Of a stretch of 64,000 bases of DNA, positions 1 to 7,788 are shown piece after piece; position 1 is the first letter of the stretch, and every line of letters starts with the position of its first letter. This DNA comes from Lutimonas zeaxanthinifaciens (GTDB taxonomy: Bacteria; Bacteroidota; Bacteroidia; Flavobacteriales; Flavobacteriaceae): the NCBI RefSeq assembly GCF_030503675.1, contig NZ_CP129964.1, positions 124,001 through 188,000 on the forward strand, read 5' to 3'. The translations under genes and the position numbers were made by a program. The notes below the pieces were generated by a model. The model saw nothing but the letters and a program-made list of their open reading frames with translations, made no database searches and was not told the DNA's origin.

Positions 1-11
1 TTAACCTCAAA

Positions 12-1052
12 ATGAGCATCAATTTAAAGCCCCTTCTAGCAATCCTGATCTTACTTTCAGTATCAGAGTTATTCGCCCAGCAATACGCATCGACTCGAGT
101 TCGTGACAAGTACTCTGTCTACAAGGATAGTTTAAAACAGGTGGAATACAACTACCTCTTCCCAATTTGGGGTCAAAAAGCATATAGCAAAGGTTTTGAC
201 CTGCCTTATCCCGCAGGTATCATGGGTAACTTTCTGTGGATGGATCAGGGAATCATCGTTGAGAATCTCCAACTTGGACTTAAAACCGATGAACTTGACG
301 TTCCATTAACTCCAATCGAATTTATCGAATTTGGAGACAATAGCAACAGTTCCTACACAGTGAATGTGAGACCTGACCTTTGGGTGTTGCCCTTTCTTAA
401 TGTTTACGGGATATTTGGTTATGGAAACTCCACAACCCGAGTGAATGTGACCGTCCCGATTGAATTGCAATCGACGGTTGAACAGGGGATTCAAACCTCT
501 GGTTTTGGTGTCATGGGAGCGGGTGGCATCGGACCTGTATGGTTCTCAATTGATGCCAATTGGACTTGGAACAAACCCGAACTTCTTGAAAAGGCAGTCC
601 AGGTGAATGTAATGGGGATTCGTATTGGCCATACCTTTACTTTTAAAAATAATCCCGACAGCAATTTGGCATTATGGGCTGGAGGCATGAGAGTTGAGAT
701 GGGTTCGGAGACTGTTGGCGAAATTCAGCTCATTGATGTGTTGTCTCCTGAAGCCTGGGAAAGACGTGACGAGATCGTTGATAACTACAACGACTGGTAC
801 GAAAATGAGGCTACTCCAGCTCAAAAGATCGCTGCCGACAAGGTCCTCACTCCCATCGTTGAAAGAATTGAAGCCGCTGATGGAAGTTCGATAATTCGTT
901 ACGGTATGGACAAAAGGGTGAAGGAGAAATGGAATGGTATTTTTGGAGCCCAGTATCAATTGAACAAACGCTGGATGCTTCGAACAGAGGCAGGAATCAT
1001 AGGCGATCGCAAGTCATTTTTGGTCTCACTGAACTATAGATTCTTGCTCTAG
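12..1052 (+). CDS. Outer-membrane beta-barrel-like protein, function unknown
   Basis: 346 residues. Residues 1 to about 22 form a Sec signal peptide: a lysine, a long Leu/Ile core, then a cleavage region ending in FAQ. The mature part has alternating aromatic and polar segments with many glycines and ends in a strand-like LNYRFLL, as in Bacteroidota outer-membrane barrels. A hydrophilic stretch near residues 235-300 (many Glu, Asp, Lys) could be a loop or a periplasmic insert. I do not recognise a specific family. The ATG lies 11 bases from the window start, so no upstream context is visible. The gene is probably complete because the signal peptide starts at this ATG. Location in the outer membrane is inferred from composition only. 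Confidence 0.7.
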   Translation: MSINLKPLLAILILLSVSELFAQQYASTRVRDKYSVYKDSLKQVEYNYLFPIWGQKAYSKGFDLPYPAGIMGNFLWMDQGIIVENLQLGLKTDELDVPLTPIEFIEFGDNSNSSYTVNVRPDLWVLPFLNVYGIFGYGNSTTRVNVTVPIELQSTVEQGIQTSGFGVMGAGGIGPVWFSIDANWTWNKPELLEKAVQVNVMGIRIGHTFTFKNNPDSNLALWAGGMRVEMGSETVGEIQLIDVLSPEAWERRDEIVDNYNDWYENEATPAQKIAADKVLTPIVERIEAADGSSIIRYGMDKRVKEKWNGIFGAQYQLNKRWMLRTEAGIIGDRKSFLVSLNYRFLL

Positions 1053-1296
1053 CGGGATCTAGATAAGAACAGCTCCTTCAAACCCGTACGCCTAAGACGG
1101 ATAAATCCTTATGACTCCGTTTCACTAAGTCATATGGTCTTTCTGAGACACTTCAGCGTTCAGAATTCCTTGTTCAACCCGCCACGCCGGCAGGAGTGGT
1201 ATTCGATATTCATAAGGAGGATTACTAGCGTGATCCAGATGAGAACCTCGGCTGCGAATACAATCCCCATTGCTCCGCTGCGCTGTGCAATATGCG

Positions 1297-1356
1297 ATTT
1301 TTCATTTCCAAGCCTTATGAAAGCAAGTAGCTTTCAACGCCTTGTAAATGAAAAAT
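1297..1356. repeat. Long imperfect palindrome beside the tRNA-Val terminator
   Basis: An 11-bp outer stem (1297-1307 with 1346-1356), a 4-bp middle stem (1309-1312 with 1341-1344) and a 7-bp inner stem (1318-1324 with 1330-1336) close a 5-base loop. The outer arm shares bases 1350-1356 with the terminator hairpin, so the two structures compete. It could be a degraded REP-like element or part of the terminator region. Confidence 0.5.
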
Positions 1357-1384
1357 CCCAGTGCATCTTCGATGCATCGGGATT
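1350..1384 (-). terminator. Rho-independent terminator of tRNA-Val
   Basis: On the minus strand, just after the tRNA, an AATCCC/GGGATT stem continues through a tandem mismatch into a TGCATC/GATGCA stem with a 3-base loop. A T-run (TTTTTC) follows at about 1351-1355. Confidence 0.75.
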
Positions 1385-1394
1385 CTATTCGATG

Positions 1395-1469
1395 TGGGTC
1401 ATACTGGATTCGAACCAGTGACTTCTACCCTGTCAAGGTAACACTCTAAACCAACTGAGTTAATGACCC
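1395..1469 (-). tRNA. tRNA-Val (anticodon GAC)
   Basis: Read on the minus strand, this gives a full cloverleaf: acceptor stem GGGTCAT/ATGACCC, D-arm with AGTTGGTTT, anticodon stem TTACC/GGTAG with loop TTGACAG (anticodon GAC), and T-arm with GGTTCGAATCC. The discriminator base is A at 1395. The CCA end is not encoded. A terminator follows directly. There is no neighbouring tRNA in tandem. Confidence 0.93.
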
Positions 1470-1524
1470 TTTATTCATTTAAAAACGAGTGTCCAAAACT
1501 ACAAATATTTTTGATATTTAAGGT

Positions 1525-2310
1525 TCAATCCAAACTACTTTTTGCCGGGTTATTCTCAGGAGGATTGTTTACACTTTCAAGCAGGTTTTCCACTCGCCAT
1601 TCACTTAGCTGTTTTATTCGGTTAAGGACATTGGCAGTCACCCGATTGTGTACTGCTTCCCATAAAGAACTTATAAACCTTCGTTTTCCCTGCCATTCTT
1701 TACGGCCAAAAAAATTAAAACCTACGCCAAAAACCAACTGTGATTTGGTTGTCTCACCCATTTCCGGAATAGAGGACCGGACATAGATGGCTAAAAACCC
1801 AATCGGATATCCACCTGAGCATTCATAGAGCACATAGCGGGCATTGTCAAAGTCAAAATTATCCGGAACATCTTTTACTCTGATCGCTTTTAACAGAAAC
1901 AATGGAATCAACGGTAATCCAAAGAAACTTTTCATTGATTTGAAAGGATATCGTTTCCAGCCAAAAGGAAGCATTCGAATGTTTTTGAAATCATTATTAA
2001 TTCGATCCACATTAGCGATATGGTTTGGCCAACAGCGCGGATTGCCGTCAAAGAGTATTAACTCATTGAAGATATTATTTACCGGGGCATCAATTCCAAT
2101 TTTATTGATGTTTAACACAGAGTATTGATCGGAATCAATACCAATTCTTTGTATGATCCTGTTGTTGTATTGGTAGCGTTCTTCTGATGAATCAAATTTG
2201 ATAAACGTATCATATTTTGGTTTATTTATAAAGAAGTTCGCAATATCTGACAGAATTCCCTTGCTTGGTGCAGGAGGTTTTTTCTCAGAGATATGTTCTT
2301 TAATATTCAT
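1525..2310 (-). CDS. Conserved hypothetical protein
   Basis: 261 residues, starting at ATG 2308-2310. There is no signal peptide. The N-terminus is hydrophilic and Lys/Pro rich. A hydrophobic stretch of about 12-15 residues near position 130 (FFGLPLIPLFLL) is short for a membrane helix but could sit at a membrane. The central part has conserved-looking motifs (NPRCWPNH, FGWKRYPF) and the C-terminus is rich in Asn and Pro. I recognise no domain. It stands alone between the two tRNA genes, with the same codon use as its surroundings. Function unknown. Confidence 0.6.
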   Translation of the reverse strand: MNIKEHISEKKPPAPSKGILSDIANFFINKPKYDTFIKFDSSEERYQYNNRIIQRIGIDSDQYSVLNINKIGIDAPVNNIFNELILFDGNPRCWPNHIANVDRINNDFKNIRMLPFGWKRYPFKSMKSFFGLPLIPLFLLKAIRVKDVPDNFDFDNARYVLYECSGGYPIGFLAIYVRSSIPEMGETTKSQLVFGVGFNFFGRKEWQGKRRFISSLWEAVHNRVTANVLNRIKQLSEWRVENLLESVNNPPENNPAKSSLD

Positions 2311-2455
2311 TTTTTCGGAAATAGACCTTCAAGTTAGCCATAAAACAAATGAGAATCAAGGAGGTGGCCTGATTTGCTTATTTCAATTTTAACTATTTTA
2401 ATTGAGGATTAACTTTGTTGATCCCAAAAGGGTGCGCCTAACAAGGAAAAAGAAA

Positions 2456-2481
2456 ACCACGCTTAACACGTGGTCTTTTTT
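2456..2481. terminator. Bidirectional hairpin terminator
   Basis: ACCACG (2456-2461) pairs with CGTGGT (2469-2474) around a 7-base loop. CTTTTTT follows on the plus strand, and TTTCTTTTT follows on the minus strand. It lies between tRNA-Ala and the hypothetical gene and could stop transcription from either side. Confidence 0.65.
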
Positions 2482-2533
2482 GTTCCCAAATATTTTATCC
2501 TCAAACTTTGCTTGGCACAAAATATTTGACAAC

Positions 2534-2558
2534 AAAAAAAAGCCTTCTATCGAAGACT
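2534..2558 (-). terminator. Rho-independent terminator of tRNA-Ala
   Basis: On the minus strand AGTCTTC pairs with GAAGGCT (one G-U pair) around a 4-base loop, followed by seven T residues. It lies about 15 bases past the tRNA-Ala 3' end. Confidence 0.75.
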
Positions 2559-2572
2559 TTTCCTTTTCCTTG

Positions 2573-2646
2573 TGGAGCTACGGGGATTCGAACCCCGGAC
2601 CTCTTGACTGCCAGTCAAGCACTCTAGCCAACTGAGCTATAGCCCC
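2573..2646 (-). tRNA. tRNA-Ala (anticodon GGC)
   Basis: Minus-strand cloverleaf with acceptor GGGGCTA/TAGCTCC. It includes the G3-U70 wobble pair that marks alanine tRNAs. The anticodon stem CTTGA/TCAAG holds loop CTGGCAG (anticodon GGC). The T-arm contains GGTTCGAATCC. The discriminator base is A at 2573 and CCA is not encoded. It is followed by its own terminator. The universal stress gene lies just upstream (its stop is 19 bases away) on the same strand. Confidence 0.95.
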
Positions 2647-2665
2647 TTTAAATTCAGAACGCAAA

Positions 2666-3463
2666 TTACGACATTCCTTTTAAAACAAGCAAAGGAATCT
2701 TGCTTTCAAAATCAACTTTTTTCACGCGGTCATCTTCCCAGAGTTTTTTAAAGAACCCTCTTTTTCTTCGTATCACGCAAATCATATCCGGGTCTTCTTC
2801 ATGCAAGAACTCAAGGACTCCCTGGTAAACCGTGGCATTATTGGTTGGAACCAATTTATTGATATGACTTTCCAGGGTTTCGTTCAGTTCCATGTCCTTA
2901 GCTTCAAGTTTTGGTGTTTTTACCTGTAAAAGATTGATTGTAGAATCAAACTTCTGTTTTATTTTAATTAAAAGGTCCAGGGTAGAAACGGAATTAATAG
3001 ATCCTGATTTAATCGTCATTAAGATTTTTTTCATGGGCTTAAAGGACACCTTCGATGGAACGATCAAAACAGGAACTTTCGTGTCTTTTATGATATTTCC
3101 GGTAATTTTTCCAACAAAAATGGTTTCGTCAGCACTGTCATTTTTCGTAGAAGCTATGATCAGGTCTATATTTAAAAGCCTGTTTAATTGTTTTAATGTA
3201 TCAATTATCGAATACCCTTTTAAGGTGCTTGTTACAATCTCAACATTTTTTTTATCAACCTTAGCCAAATGATCTTTTAAAATAGACTTACTGTCTCTTT
3301 CCATGATCTGATCTACGTTTAGGATGCTTCCACTGATCTTGGGGCTGCTGTAAACATGAACCAAATAGATTTTAGCTTCAAACGCCTGTGCAAAATCAAT
3401 TGCGTATTGCAACGTATTCGTTGCGTGATCATTGTTTCCAATAGGAACCAAAATGTTTTTCAT
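2666..3463 (-). CDS. Universal stress protein, tandem UspA domains
   Basis: 265 residues with two Usp domains: about 1-140 and 145-265. The first opens with a beta-strand typical of the fold (MKNILVPIGNND) and ends with VPVLIVPSK. The second starts at KKILMTIKSG and ends with KIPLLVLKG. The ATP-binding pattern G-x2-G-x9-G-S/T is poorly kept in both halves, so nucleotide binding is doubtful. It is cytoplasmic, with no signal peptide. It follows ahcY on the same strand but is separated from it by a strong terminator, so it is probably its own unit. The family acts in stress survival; the exact role cannot be read from sequence. Confidence 0.85.
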   Translation of the reverse strand: MKNILVPIGNNDHATNTLQYAIDFAQAFEAKIYLVHVYSSPKISGSILNVDQIMERDSKSILKDHLAKVDKKNVEIVTSTLKGYSIIDTLKQLNRLLNIDLIIASTKNDSADETIFVGKITGNIIKDTKVPVLIVPSKVSFKPMKKILMTIKSGSINSVSTLDLLIKIKQKFDSTINLLQVKTPKLEAKDMELNETLESHINKLVPTNNATVYQGVLEFLHEEDPDMICVIRRKRGFFKKLWEDDRVKKVDFESKIPLLVLKGMS

Positions 3464-3494
3464 GAGTACTTGAATTAAAAATAAGGAAGGTTAA

Positions 3495-3540
3495 AAATAA
3501 ATAAAACTTCCAAGTTTTCACCAGGAAGTCTTATTTATTT
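3495..3540 (-). terminator. Terminator downstream of ahcY
   Basis: A 17-bp inverted repeat with one mismatch (3495-3511 and 3524-3540) closes a 12-base loop. On the minus strand the GGAAG stem runs into TTTTATTTATTTTT. It lies 16 bases after the ahcY stop codon. Confidence 0.8.
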
Positions 3541-3555
3541 GGTCATCTGCAATCT

Positions 3556-4872
3556 TTAGTATCTGTAGTATTCAGGTTTAAACGGACCCTCAACCTTAAC
3601 TCCGATATATTCAGCCTGATCAGGACGAAGTTCTTCAAGTTCCACACCTATTTTTGCCAGGTGAAGCCTTGCCACTTTCTCATCTAAATGCTTTGGAAGC
3701 ATATACACTTTATTTTCATAATTTTCGGCATTGTTCCAAAGTTCGATCTGTGCCAAAGTCTGGTTGGTAAACGAGTTACTCATCACGAAACTTGGATGCC
3801 CCGTAGCACATCCCAAGTTAACCAGTCTTCCTTCAGCCAGGACAAGAATCTCTTTCCCATCAATGTTGTACTGATCTACCTGAGGCTTGATCTCAACTTT
3901 GGTCGATCCGTAATTGTCGTTTAACCAGGCCATGTCAATTTCATTATCAAAATGCCCAATATTACATACAATGGCTTTGTCTTTAAGCGCTTTAAAATGA
4001 CGTGCCTGAACAATGTCTTTATTCCCGGTAGTGGTAATCACGATATCAGCTTTCCCAACTACATTATCCATTTTCTTTACTTCAAAACCTTCCATTGCGG
4101 CCTGAAGAGCACAAATCGGATCAATTTCAGTTACAATTACCCTTGCACCCGTTCCTTTAAAAGAAGCCGCAGTACCTTTTCCTACATCACCGTAACCAGC
4201 TACTACAACAACTTTACCTGCCATCATGGTATCCGTAGCTCTTCTTATCGCATCGACTGCACTTTCTCTACATCCGTATTTGTTATCGAATTTGGATTTG
4301 GTCACGGAATCATTCACATTGATCGCCGGCATTGGCAGCGTTCCTTCCTTCATTCTGTCATACAAACGATGAACCCCAGTTGTGGTTTCTTCAGAAAGAC
4401 CTCGAATTCCTTTTACCAATTCAGGATAACGATCAAAGACCATATTGGTAAGGTCTCCACCATCGTCAAGAATCATGTTAAGTGGTTTCTTTTCTTCTCC
4501 AAAGAACAAGGTTTGCTCTATACACCAGTCAAATTCTTCTTCAGTAAGGCCTTTCCATGCATATACCGATATTCCAGCTGCAGCTATTGCGGCGGCGGCC
4601 TGATCCTGCGTGGAAAATATATTACATGAACTCCAGGTCACTTCGGCACCCAGCTCAACTAAAGTCTCGATAAGTACAGCCGTTTGGATTGTCATATGTA
4701 AACAACCTGCAATACGGGCGCCTTTTAACGGTTTTTCATCTTTATACTCTTCTCTTAAACTCATTAATCCCGGCATTTCTGCTTCAGCCAAATGAATTTC
4801 TTTTCTTCCCCATTCTGCAAGGTTGAGGTCCTTAACCTTATATTTCACGTAAGTAGACGTTTCTGAACTCAT
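3556..4872 (-). CDS. ahcY: Adenosylhomocysteinase (S-adenosylhomocysteine hydrolase)
   Basis: 438 residues, within the usual length. It splits S-adenosylhomocysteine into adenosine and homocysteine with bound NAD, clearing the product inhibitor of methyltransferases. Visible motifs: substrate region [13 protein letters not shown] (near 59-71), DDGGD (136-140), KYGCRES (198-204), NAD-binding GYGDVGKG (226-233), [21 protein letters not shown], and the C-terminal KPEYYRY that reaches into the neighbouring subunit's NAD site. It is a cytosolic tetramer by family. It is transcribed alone, with a -7 box at 4898-4905 and a strong terminator after it. Identification is secure. Confidence 0.98.
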   Translation of the reverse strand: MSSETSTYVKYKVKDLNLAEWGRKEIHLAEAEMPGLMSLREEYKDEKPLKGARIAGCLHMTIQTAVLIETLVELGAEVTWSSCNIFSTQDQAAAAIAAAGISVYAWKGLTEEEFDWCIEQTLFFGEEKKPLNMILDDGGDLTNMVFDRYPELVKGIRGLSEETTTGVHRLYDRMKEGTLPMPAINVNDSVTKSKFDNKYGCRESAVDAIRRATDTMMAGKVVVVAGYGDVGKGTAASFKGTGARVIVTEIDPICALQAAMEGFEVKKMDNVVGKADIVITTTGNKDIVQARHFKALKDKAIVCNIGHFDNEIDMAWLNDNYGSTKVEIKPQVDQYNIDGKEILVLAEGRLVNLGCATGHPSFVMSNSFTNQTLAQIELWNNAENYENKVYMLPKHLDEKVARLHLAKIGVELEELRPDQAEYIGVKVEGPFKPEYYRY

Positions 4873-4878
4873 AATTTT

Positions 4879-4886
4879 TATATTTG
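4879..4886 (+). promoter_or_regulatory. -7 box (TATATTTG) of the phosphopantetheinyl transferase operon
   Basis: Matches the Bacteroidota -7 consensus TAnnTTTG. Transcription would start near 4892, so the first usable start codon is ATG 4928. This decides against the in-frame TTG at 4895. Confidence 0.55.
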
Positions 4887-4897
4887 TTTAGAGTTTG

Positions 4898-4905
4898 CAA
4901 AAATA
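4898..4905 (-). promoter_or_regulatory. -7 box (TATTTTTG) of ahcY
   Basis: Minus-strand match to TAnnTTTG, 26 bases before the ahcY ATG. It overlaps the region transcribed from the opposite promoter at 4879-4886, so the two divergent promoters interlock. Confidence 0.5.
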
Positions 4906-4927
4906 CAAAATACCTTTTAAACAAAGT

Positions 4928-5560
4928 ATGCCGATTTATAAAATCATTAATTCTGAAGGAGGAACTGCAATTCATGTTTGGAAAATAGAAGAATCTTTAG
5001 CGCAATTAAAGGAAGGGCTGGAATTAACGGAAAATAGCATCAACAGGATGAATGGAATGAAATCTGAGTTACATCAAAAAGGTTTTTTAAGTGTGAGAAA
5101 TTTATTGGTTCATGCCGGGTACGAAGATGTTAATCTGCGATATAATGAATATGGCAAACCACTTTTGAACAATGGTAAGCATATTTCAATTACGCATTCC
5201 TTCGAGTTTGCAGCCATTTTGATCAGTGATCGTGAAGCAGGTGTGGATATTGAAAAAAACAGGGAAAAGATCGTTAATATTCAGCATCGATTTGTAAATA
5301 CGGAAGTTGATTCCCTGTCTGACGAAGACCTTGTTAAGCAGCTTACCGTTATATGGGGCGCCAAAGAGTCCATGTACAAAACCTATCCTTACGGAGGTTT
5401 AAGCTTTCATGACCATATTGGGATCAATCCTTTTTTATTTGCAGATGGCAGATCCTCGGGAAGAGTTATATTTGGGGACTGGAAAAGGGAATATGAAATA
5501 AAGTTTGAGTTTTTTAAGGAAGGATTCACCTTGGTCTATGCCATTGAAAAAGACCGCTGA
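4928..5560 (+). CDS. 4'-phosphopantetheinyl transferase superfamily protein
   Basis: 210 residues from ATG 4928; an upstream TTG at 4895 is rejected because it sits at the predicted transcription start. The family moves the 4'-phosphopantetheine arm from CoA to a serine of acyl or peptidyl carrier proteins. The two hallmark motifs are present: GVDIE (105-109) and WGAKESMYK (143-151), whose Asp107 and Glu147 would bind Mg2+. The two-subdomain length (about 210-230) fits the Sfp-like group rather than the short AcpS group. First gene of an operon that runs through GGGP synthase and the thiamine genes. Which carrier protein it serves is not visible here. Confidence 0.88.
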   Translation: MPIYKIINSEGGTAIHVWKIEESLAQLKEGLELTENSINRMNGMKSELHQKGFLSVRNLLVHAGYEDVNLRYNEYGKPLLNNGKHISITHSFEFAAILISDREAGVDIEKNREKIVNIQHRFVNTEVDSLSDEDLVKQLTVIWGAKESMYKTYPYGGLSFHDHIGINPFLFADGRSSGRVIFGDWKREYEIKFEFFKEGFTLVYAIEKDR

Positions 5561-5608
5561 AATTTAAATTAAAAACTAAATCCAAAAGGTGCTTCGCGCT
5601 GAACAGTA

Positions 5609-6346
5609 ATGAGGATATATGATCAAATAGTAACTTCGAGTCAGCAGGGAAGAAAGCTCCTTGCAATCTTGCTGGACCCTGATAAGGTAGAAGAAAACCA
5701 TTTGGAGCATATGTTTAACAGGATAGCCAACTCGGGTGTGGATATGATTTTTGTAGGCGGGAGCAGTGTTGAGGAAAAAATGACCGATAATCTGGTTTTA
5801 AAAATTCGTGAATATTCTGAATTACCTGTTGTATTGTTTCCGGGAAATTATGAGCAGATCTCTGTTCATGCCGATGCTATTTTGTTTTTGTCACTCATTT
5901 CCGGAAGAAATCCCGAATATTTAATTGAGCAACAGATCAAGGCCGTTCCTCACTTGCAAAAATCGAATCTCGAAATCATCCCTACAGGGTATATCCTTAT
6001 TGACGGAGGAAAGGAAACAGCCGTTCAACGAGTTAGTGAGACAAAGCCAATTTCGGCACAAAATGTCGAAGAAATAAGTCAAACTGCTGTGGCAGGAATG
6101 TATCTGGGAAAAAAGCTTATTTATCTGGAGGCCGGGAGCGGGGCCGCAACCCCTGTTTTGCCTGAGGTTATCAAGTCTGTAAAAAAGGCCCTGAATATTC
6201 CGTTGATCGTCGGAGGAGGAATCCGTTCAAAATCGTCTTTGGCAAAGGCTTATGAAAATGGTGCTGATCTTGTGGTAATTGGAACTGCATTTGAAGAAAA
6301 TGTCGAGTTTTTAGAAAAAATTGTGAACAATGAACATATCTGTTGA
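5609..6346 (+). CDS. Geranylgeranylglyceryl/heptaprenylglyceryl phosphate synthase family protein
   Basis: 245 residues, TIM-barrel prenyltransferase of the GGGPS/PcrB family. It would join a long prenyl diphosphate to glycerol-1-phosphate by an ether bond. Motifs seen: LLDPDK near residue 21-26, FVGGSS, FPGNYEQIS, GYILIDGGKET, YLEAGSGA, VGGGIRS and the closing phosphate-binding VIGTAFEEN. These match the bacterial subgroup found in many Flavobacteria. The start ATG follows the previous stop by 48 bases. The 3' end overlaps the next gene by 17 bases, so they are co-translated. What lipid is made, and the source of glycerol-1-phosphate, cannot be seen here. Confidence 0.88.
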   Translation: MRIYDQIVTSSQQGRKLLAILLDPDKVEENHLEHMFNRIANSGVDMIFVGGSSVEEKMTDNLVLKIREYSELPVVLFPGNYEQISVHADAILFLSLISGRNPEYLIEQQIKAVPHLQKSNLEIIPTGYILIDGGKETAVQRVSETKPISAQNVEEISQTAVAGMYLGKKLIYLEAGSGAATPVLPEVIKSVKKALNIPLIVGGGIRSKSSLAKAYENGADLVVIGTAFEENVEFLEKIVNNEHIC

Positions 6347-6590
6347 TATATCCATGTATCCTCTCCATAAAGATTTTGAGGAACCCATTATTAACTTTAT
6401 AAAGTCTCTAAGGGCTTCTGGTTTTCATGTTGAGGAAAATGGATTGAGTACTCAAATATTTGGAGAGTTTACAGAAGTGATGGACTTTGTGAACAAGAAT
6501 ATTCATAGTTCCCTTCTGGATGAAAAAAATTGTGTTTTTGTATTAAAAATAGTCACTGACGACCGCAGCAATCATGCAGCAGATTATTGA
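6330..6590 (+). CDS. Thiamine-binding / YkoF-MTH1187 family protein
   Basis: 86 residues, a small ferredoxin-like fold protein of the thiamine-binding (MTH1187/YkoF) family. It has the typical opening VDISMYPLHKDFEEPI and a central GFHVEENGLSTQIFGEF. The glutamate and serine/threonine residues around the latter bind the ligand in relatives. Cytosolic. It starts inside the end of the GGGP synthase gene (17-base overlap) and ends inside the start of the PnuC gene (17-base overlap), so translation is coupled. With a PnuC-type transporter next to it and a TPP riboswitch downstream, a role in thiamine handling is likely (inference). Confidence 0.82.
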   Translation: MNISVDISMYPLHKDFEEPIINFIKSLRASGFHVEENGLSTQIFGEFTEVMDFVNKNIHSSLLDEKNCVFVLKIVTDDRSNHAADY

Positions 6591-7197
6591 TTACTTGTTT
6601 GAGCAATATCAGGATTACCATACATTTGATATTGTATTAGAAATTGTCGCCGTAATTTTTGGATTTTTGTCGGTTTGGTTTTCCAAACAAAACAAGGTTC
6701 TGGTATTTCCAACGGGAATGATCAGTACTTTGATTTTTGTTTACCTTTTGTTTCAATGGGGCCTCTTGGGTGATATGATGATCAATGGGTATTACTTTAT
6801 TATGAGTGTTTACGGATGGTATATCTGGACACGAAAAGTTGATGCATCCCATGTAACTCCAATTAGCAGGACCACAACTTTGGAAAAGAAGCGGTCAGGA
6901 ATGATCTTTTTAGCCACGATAATCTTTGTTTTTATTGTGTATTATTACAATGATAAATGGACCAGTTGGACGGCCTACGTTGATACGGTAACCACGGCCA
7001 TATTCTTTGTTGGAATGTGGCTAATGGCCAAAAGAAAAATTGAGAACTGGATTTACTGGATCATTGGAGACATTATTTCGGTACCCTTGTACTTATACAA
7101 GGGACTGGCTTTTACGGCTTTTCAGTATCTTGGTTTCACATTTATCGCTATTTATGGATATCTAGCATGGAAAAAACACTTGAACAATTACCAATAA
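6574..7197 (+). CDS. pnuT: PnuC-family transporter, probably PnuT (thiamine)
   Basis: 207 residues with about seven membrane helices. The family motif region NWIYWIIGDIISVPLYLYKG lies near the C-terminus; an inner NGYYFIMSVYGWYIW carries the substrate-facing Trp/Tyr residues. PnuC carries nicotinamide riboside, and the Bacteroidota variant PnuT carries thiamine by facilitated diffusion. Here the preceding gene is a thiamine-binding protein and a TPP riboswitch lies downstream, which argues for thiamine. The next gene, a NadR-like kinase, would instead fit nicotinamide riboside trapping. The substrate is therefore open. It overlaps both neighbours (17 and 31 bases). Confidence 0.8.
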   Translation: MQQIIDYLFEQYQDYHTFDIVLEIVAVIFGFLSVWFSKQNKVLVFPTGMISTLIFVYLLFQWGLLGDMMINGYYFIMSVYGWYIWTRKVDASHVTPISRTTTLEKKRSGMIFLATIIFVFIVYYYNDKWTSWTAYVDTVTTAIFFVGMWLMAKRKIENWIYWIIGDIISVPLYLYKGLAFTAFQYLGFTFIAIYGYLAWKKHLNNYQ

Positions 7198-7763
7198 ATT
7201 TAATCAAAGTAGTCTTGTTCGGTCCCGAATCAACGGGTAAGACAACCATGTCAGAACTTCTTGCCAAACATTACAATACGGTCTGGGTTCCTGAGTATGC
7301 ACGTGAGTATCTTCAAAACAAATGGAACAATGAGAGGAAAACCTGTGAGGATACTGATTTACTGCCCATCGCGAGAGGACAGATAAAACTGGAAAACGAA
7401 TTGGCATTAAAGGCGGATAAAGTACTTATTTGTGACACGGACCTTTTAGAAACCAAAGTGTATTCGGAAGAATATTACGGGGGAATTGTCCATCCGGAAC
7501 TCGATAAATATGCCCTAAAAAATCAATATGACCTTTATCTGTTGACCAATATTGATACGCCCTGGGAAGCAGACGATTTGAGGGATCGTCCTGAACAACG
7601 CGAGGAAATGTACGCAGCTTTTGAAAATGCCCTAATCAATAATAACCGTCCATTTATCAGGTTGAATGGGGATATAAAAGCCAGGCTTAAGGTAGCCGTT
7701 ATGGCCATCGATGAGTTGATGAATAAACGGGATAATCTGAGTACCTATTCAGGAAGTCTTTAA
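7167..7763 (+). CDS. NadR-like ATPase/kinase (ribosylnicotinamide kinase domain)
   Basis: 198 residues. P-loop GPESTGKTT at residues 19-27, followed by the NadR-kinase signature VPEYAREYL, and a Walker-B-like LICDTDLLETKVYSEEYYG. The NMN adenylyltransferase domain of full NadR is missing, so this is the stand-alone kinase half. In the family it phosphorylates nicotinamide riboside. Its start codon lies 31 bases inside the PnuC gene, pointing to a functional pair: transporter plus trapping kinase. Because the operon also carries thiamine genes, a different vitamin substrate cannot be excluded. Confidence 0.82.
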   Translation: MEKTLEQLPINLIKVVLFGPESTGKTTMSELLAKHYNTVWVPEYAREYLQNKWNNERKTCEDTDLLPIARGQIKLENELALKADKVLICDTDLLETKVYSEEYYGGIVHPELDKYALKNQYDLYLLTNIDTPWEADDLRDRPEQREEMYAAFENALINNNRPFIRLNGDIKARLKVAVMAIDELMNKRDNLSTYSGSL

Positions 7764-7788
7764 AGAATAAGCTTGATTCAAATAGAAC

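Larger units (their letters stand above)
1053..1395. other. Intergenic region without a convincing gene
   Basis: About 340 bases between the barrel gene and tRNA-Val. The only long open frame (1134-1421) runs into the tRNA gene and gives a composition unlike its neighbours. The region holds a GC-rich, partly self-complementary stretch around 1269-1293 (ATTGC ... GCAAT), a long imperfect hairpin (1297-1356) and the tRNA terminator. Otherwise I see nothing. Confidence 0.6.

Noticed and set aside
1134-1421. Open frame of 95 codons before tRNA-Val on the plus strand
   Set aside because: It runs through the terminator and into the tRNA gene, and its translation shows no domain or normal composition.
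1395-1469. tRNA-Val read as tRNA-Asp
   Set aside because: The loop TTGACAG places GAC, not GTC, at the anticodon positions; Asp would need GTC.
3952-4629. 225-codon open frame on the plus strand opposite ahcY
   Set aside because: It is antisense to a canonical gene, rich in Phe, Tyr, Ser and His as expected of a shadow frame, and has no motif.
7167-7763. Full bifunctional NadR
   Set aside because: At 198 residues it has only the kinase half; the adenylyltransferase HxGH region is absent.
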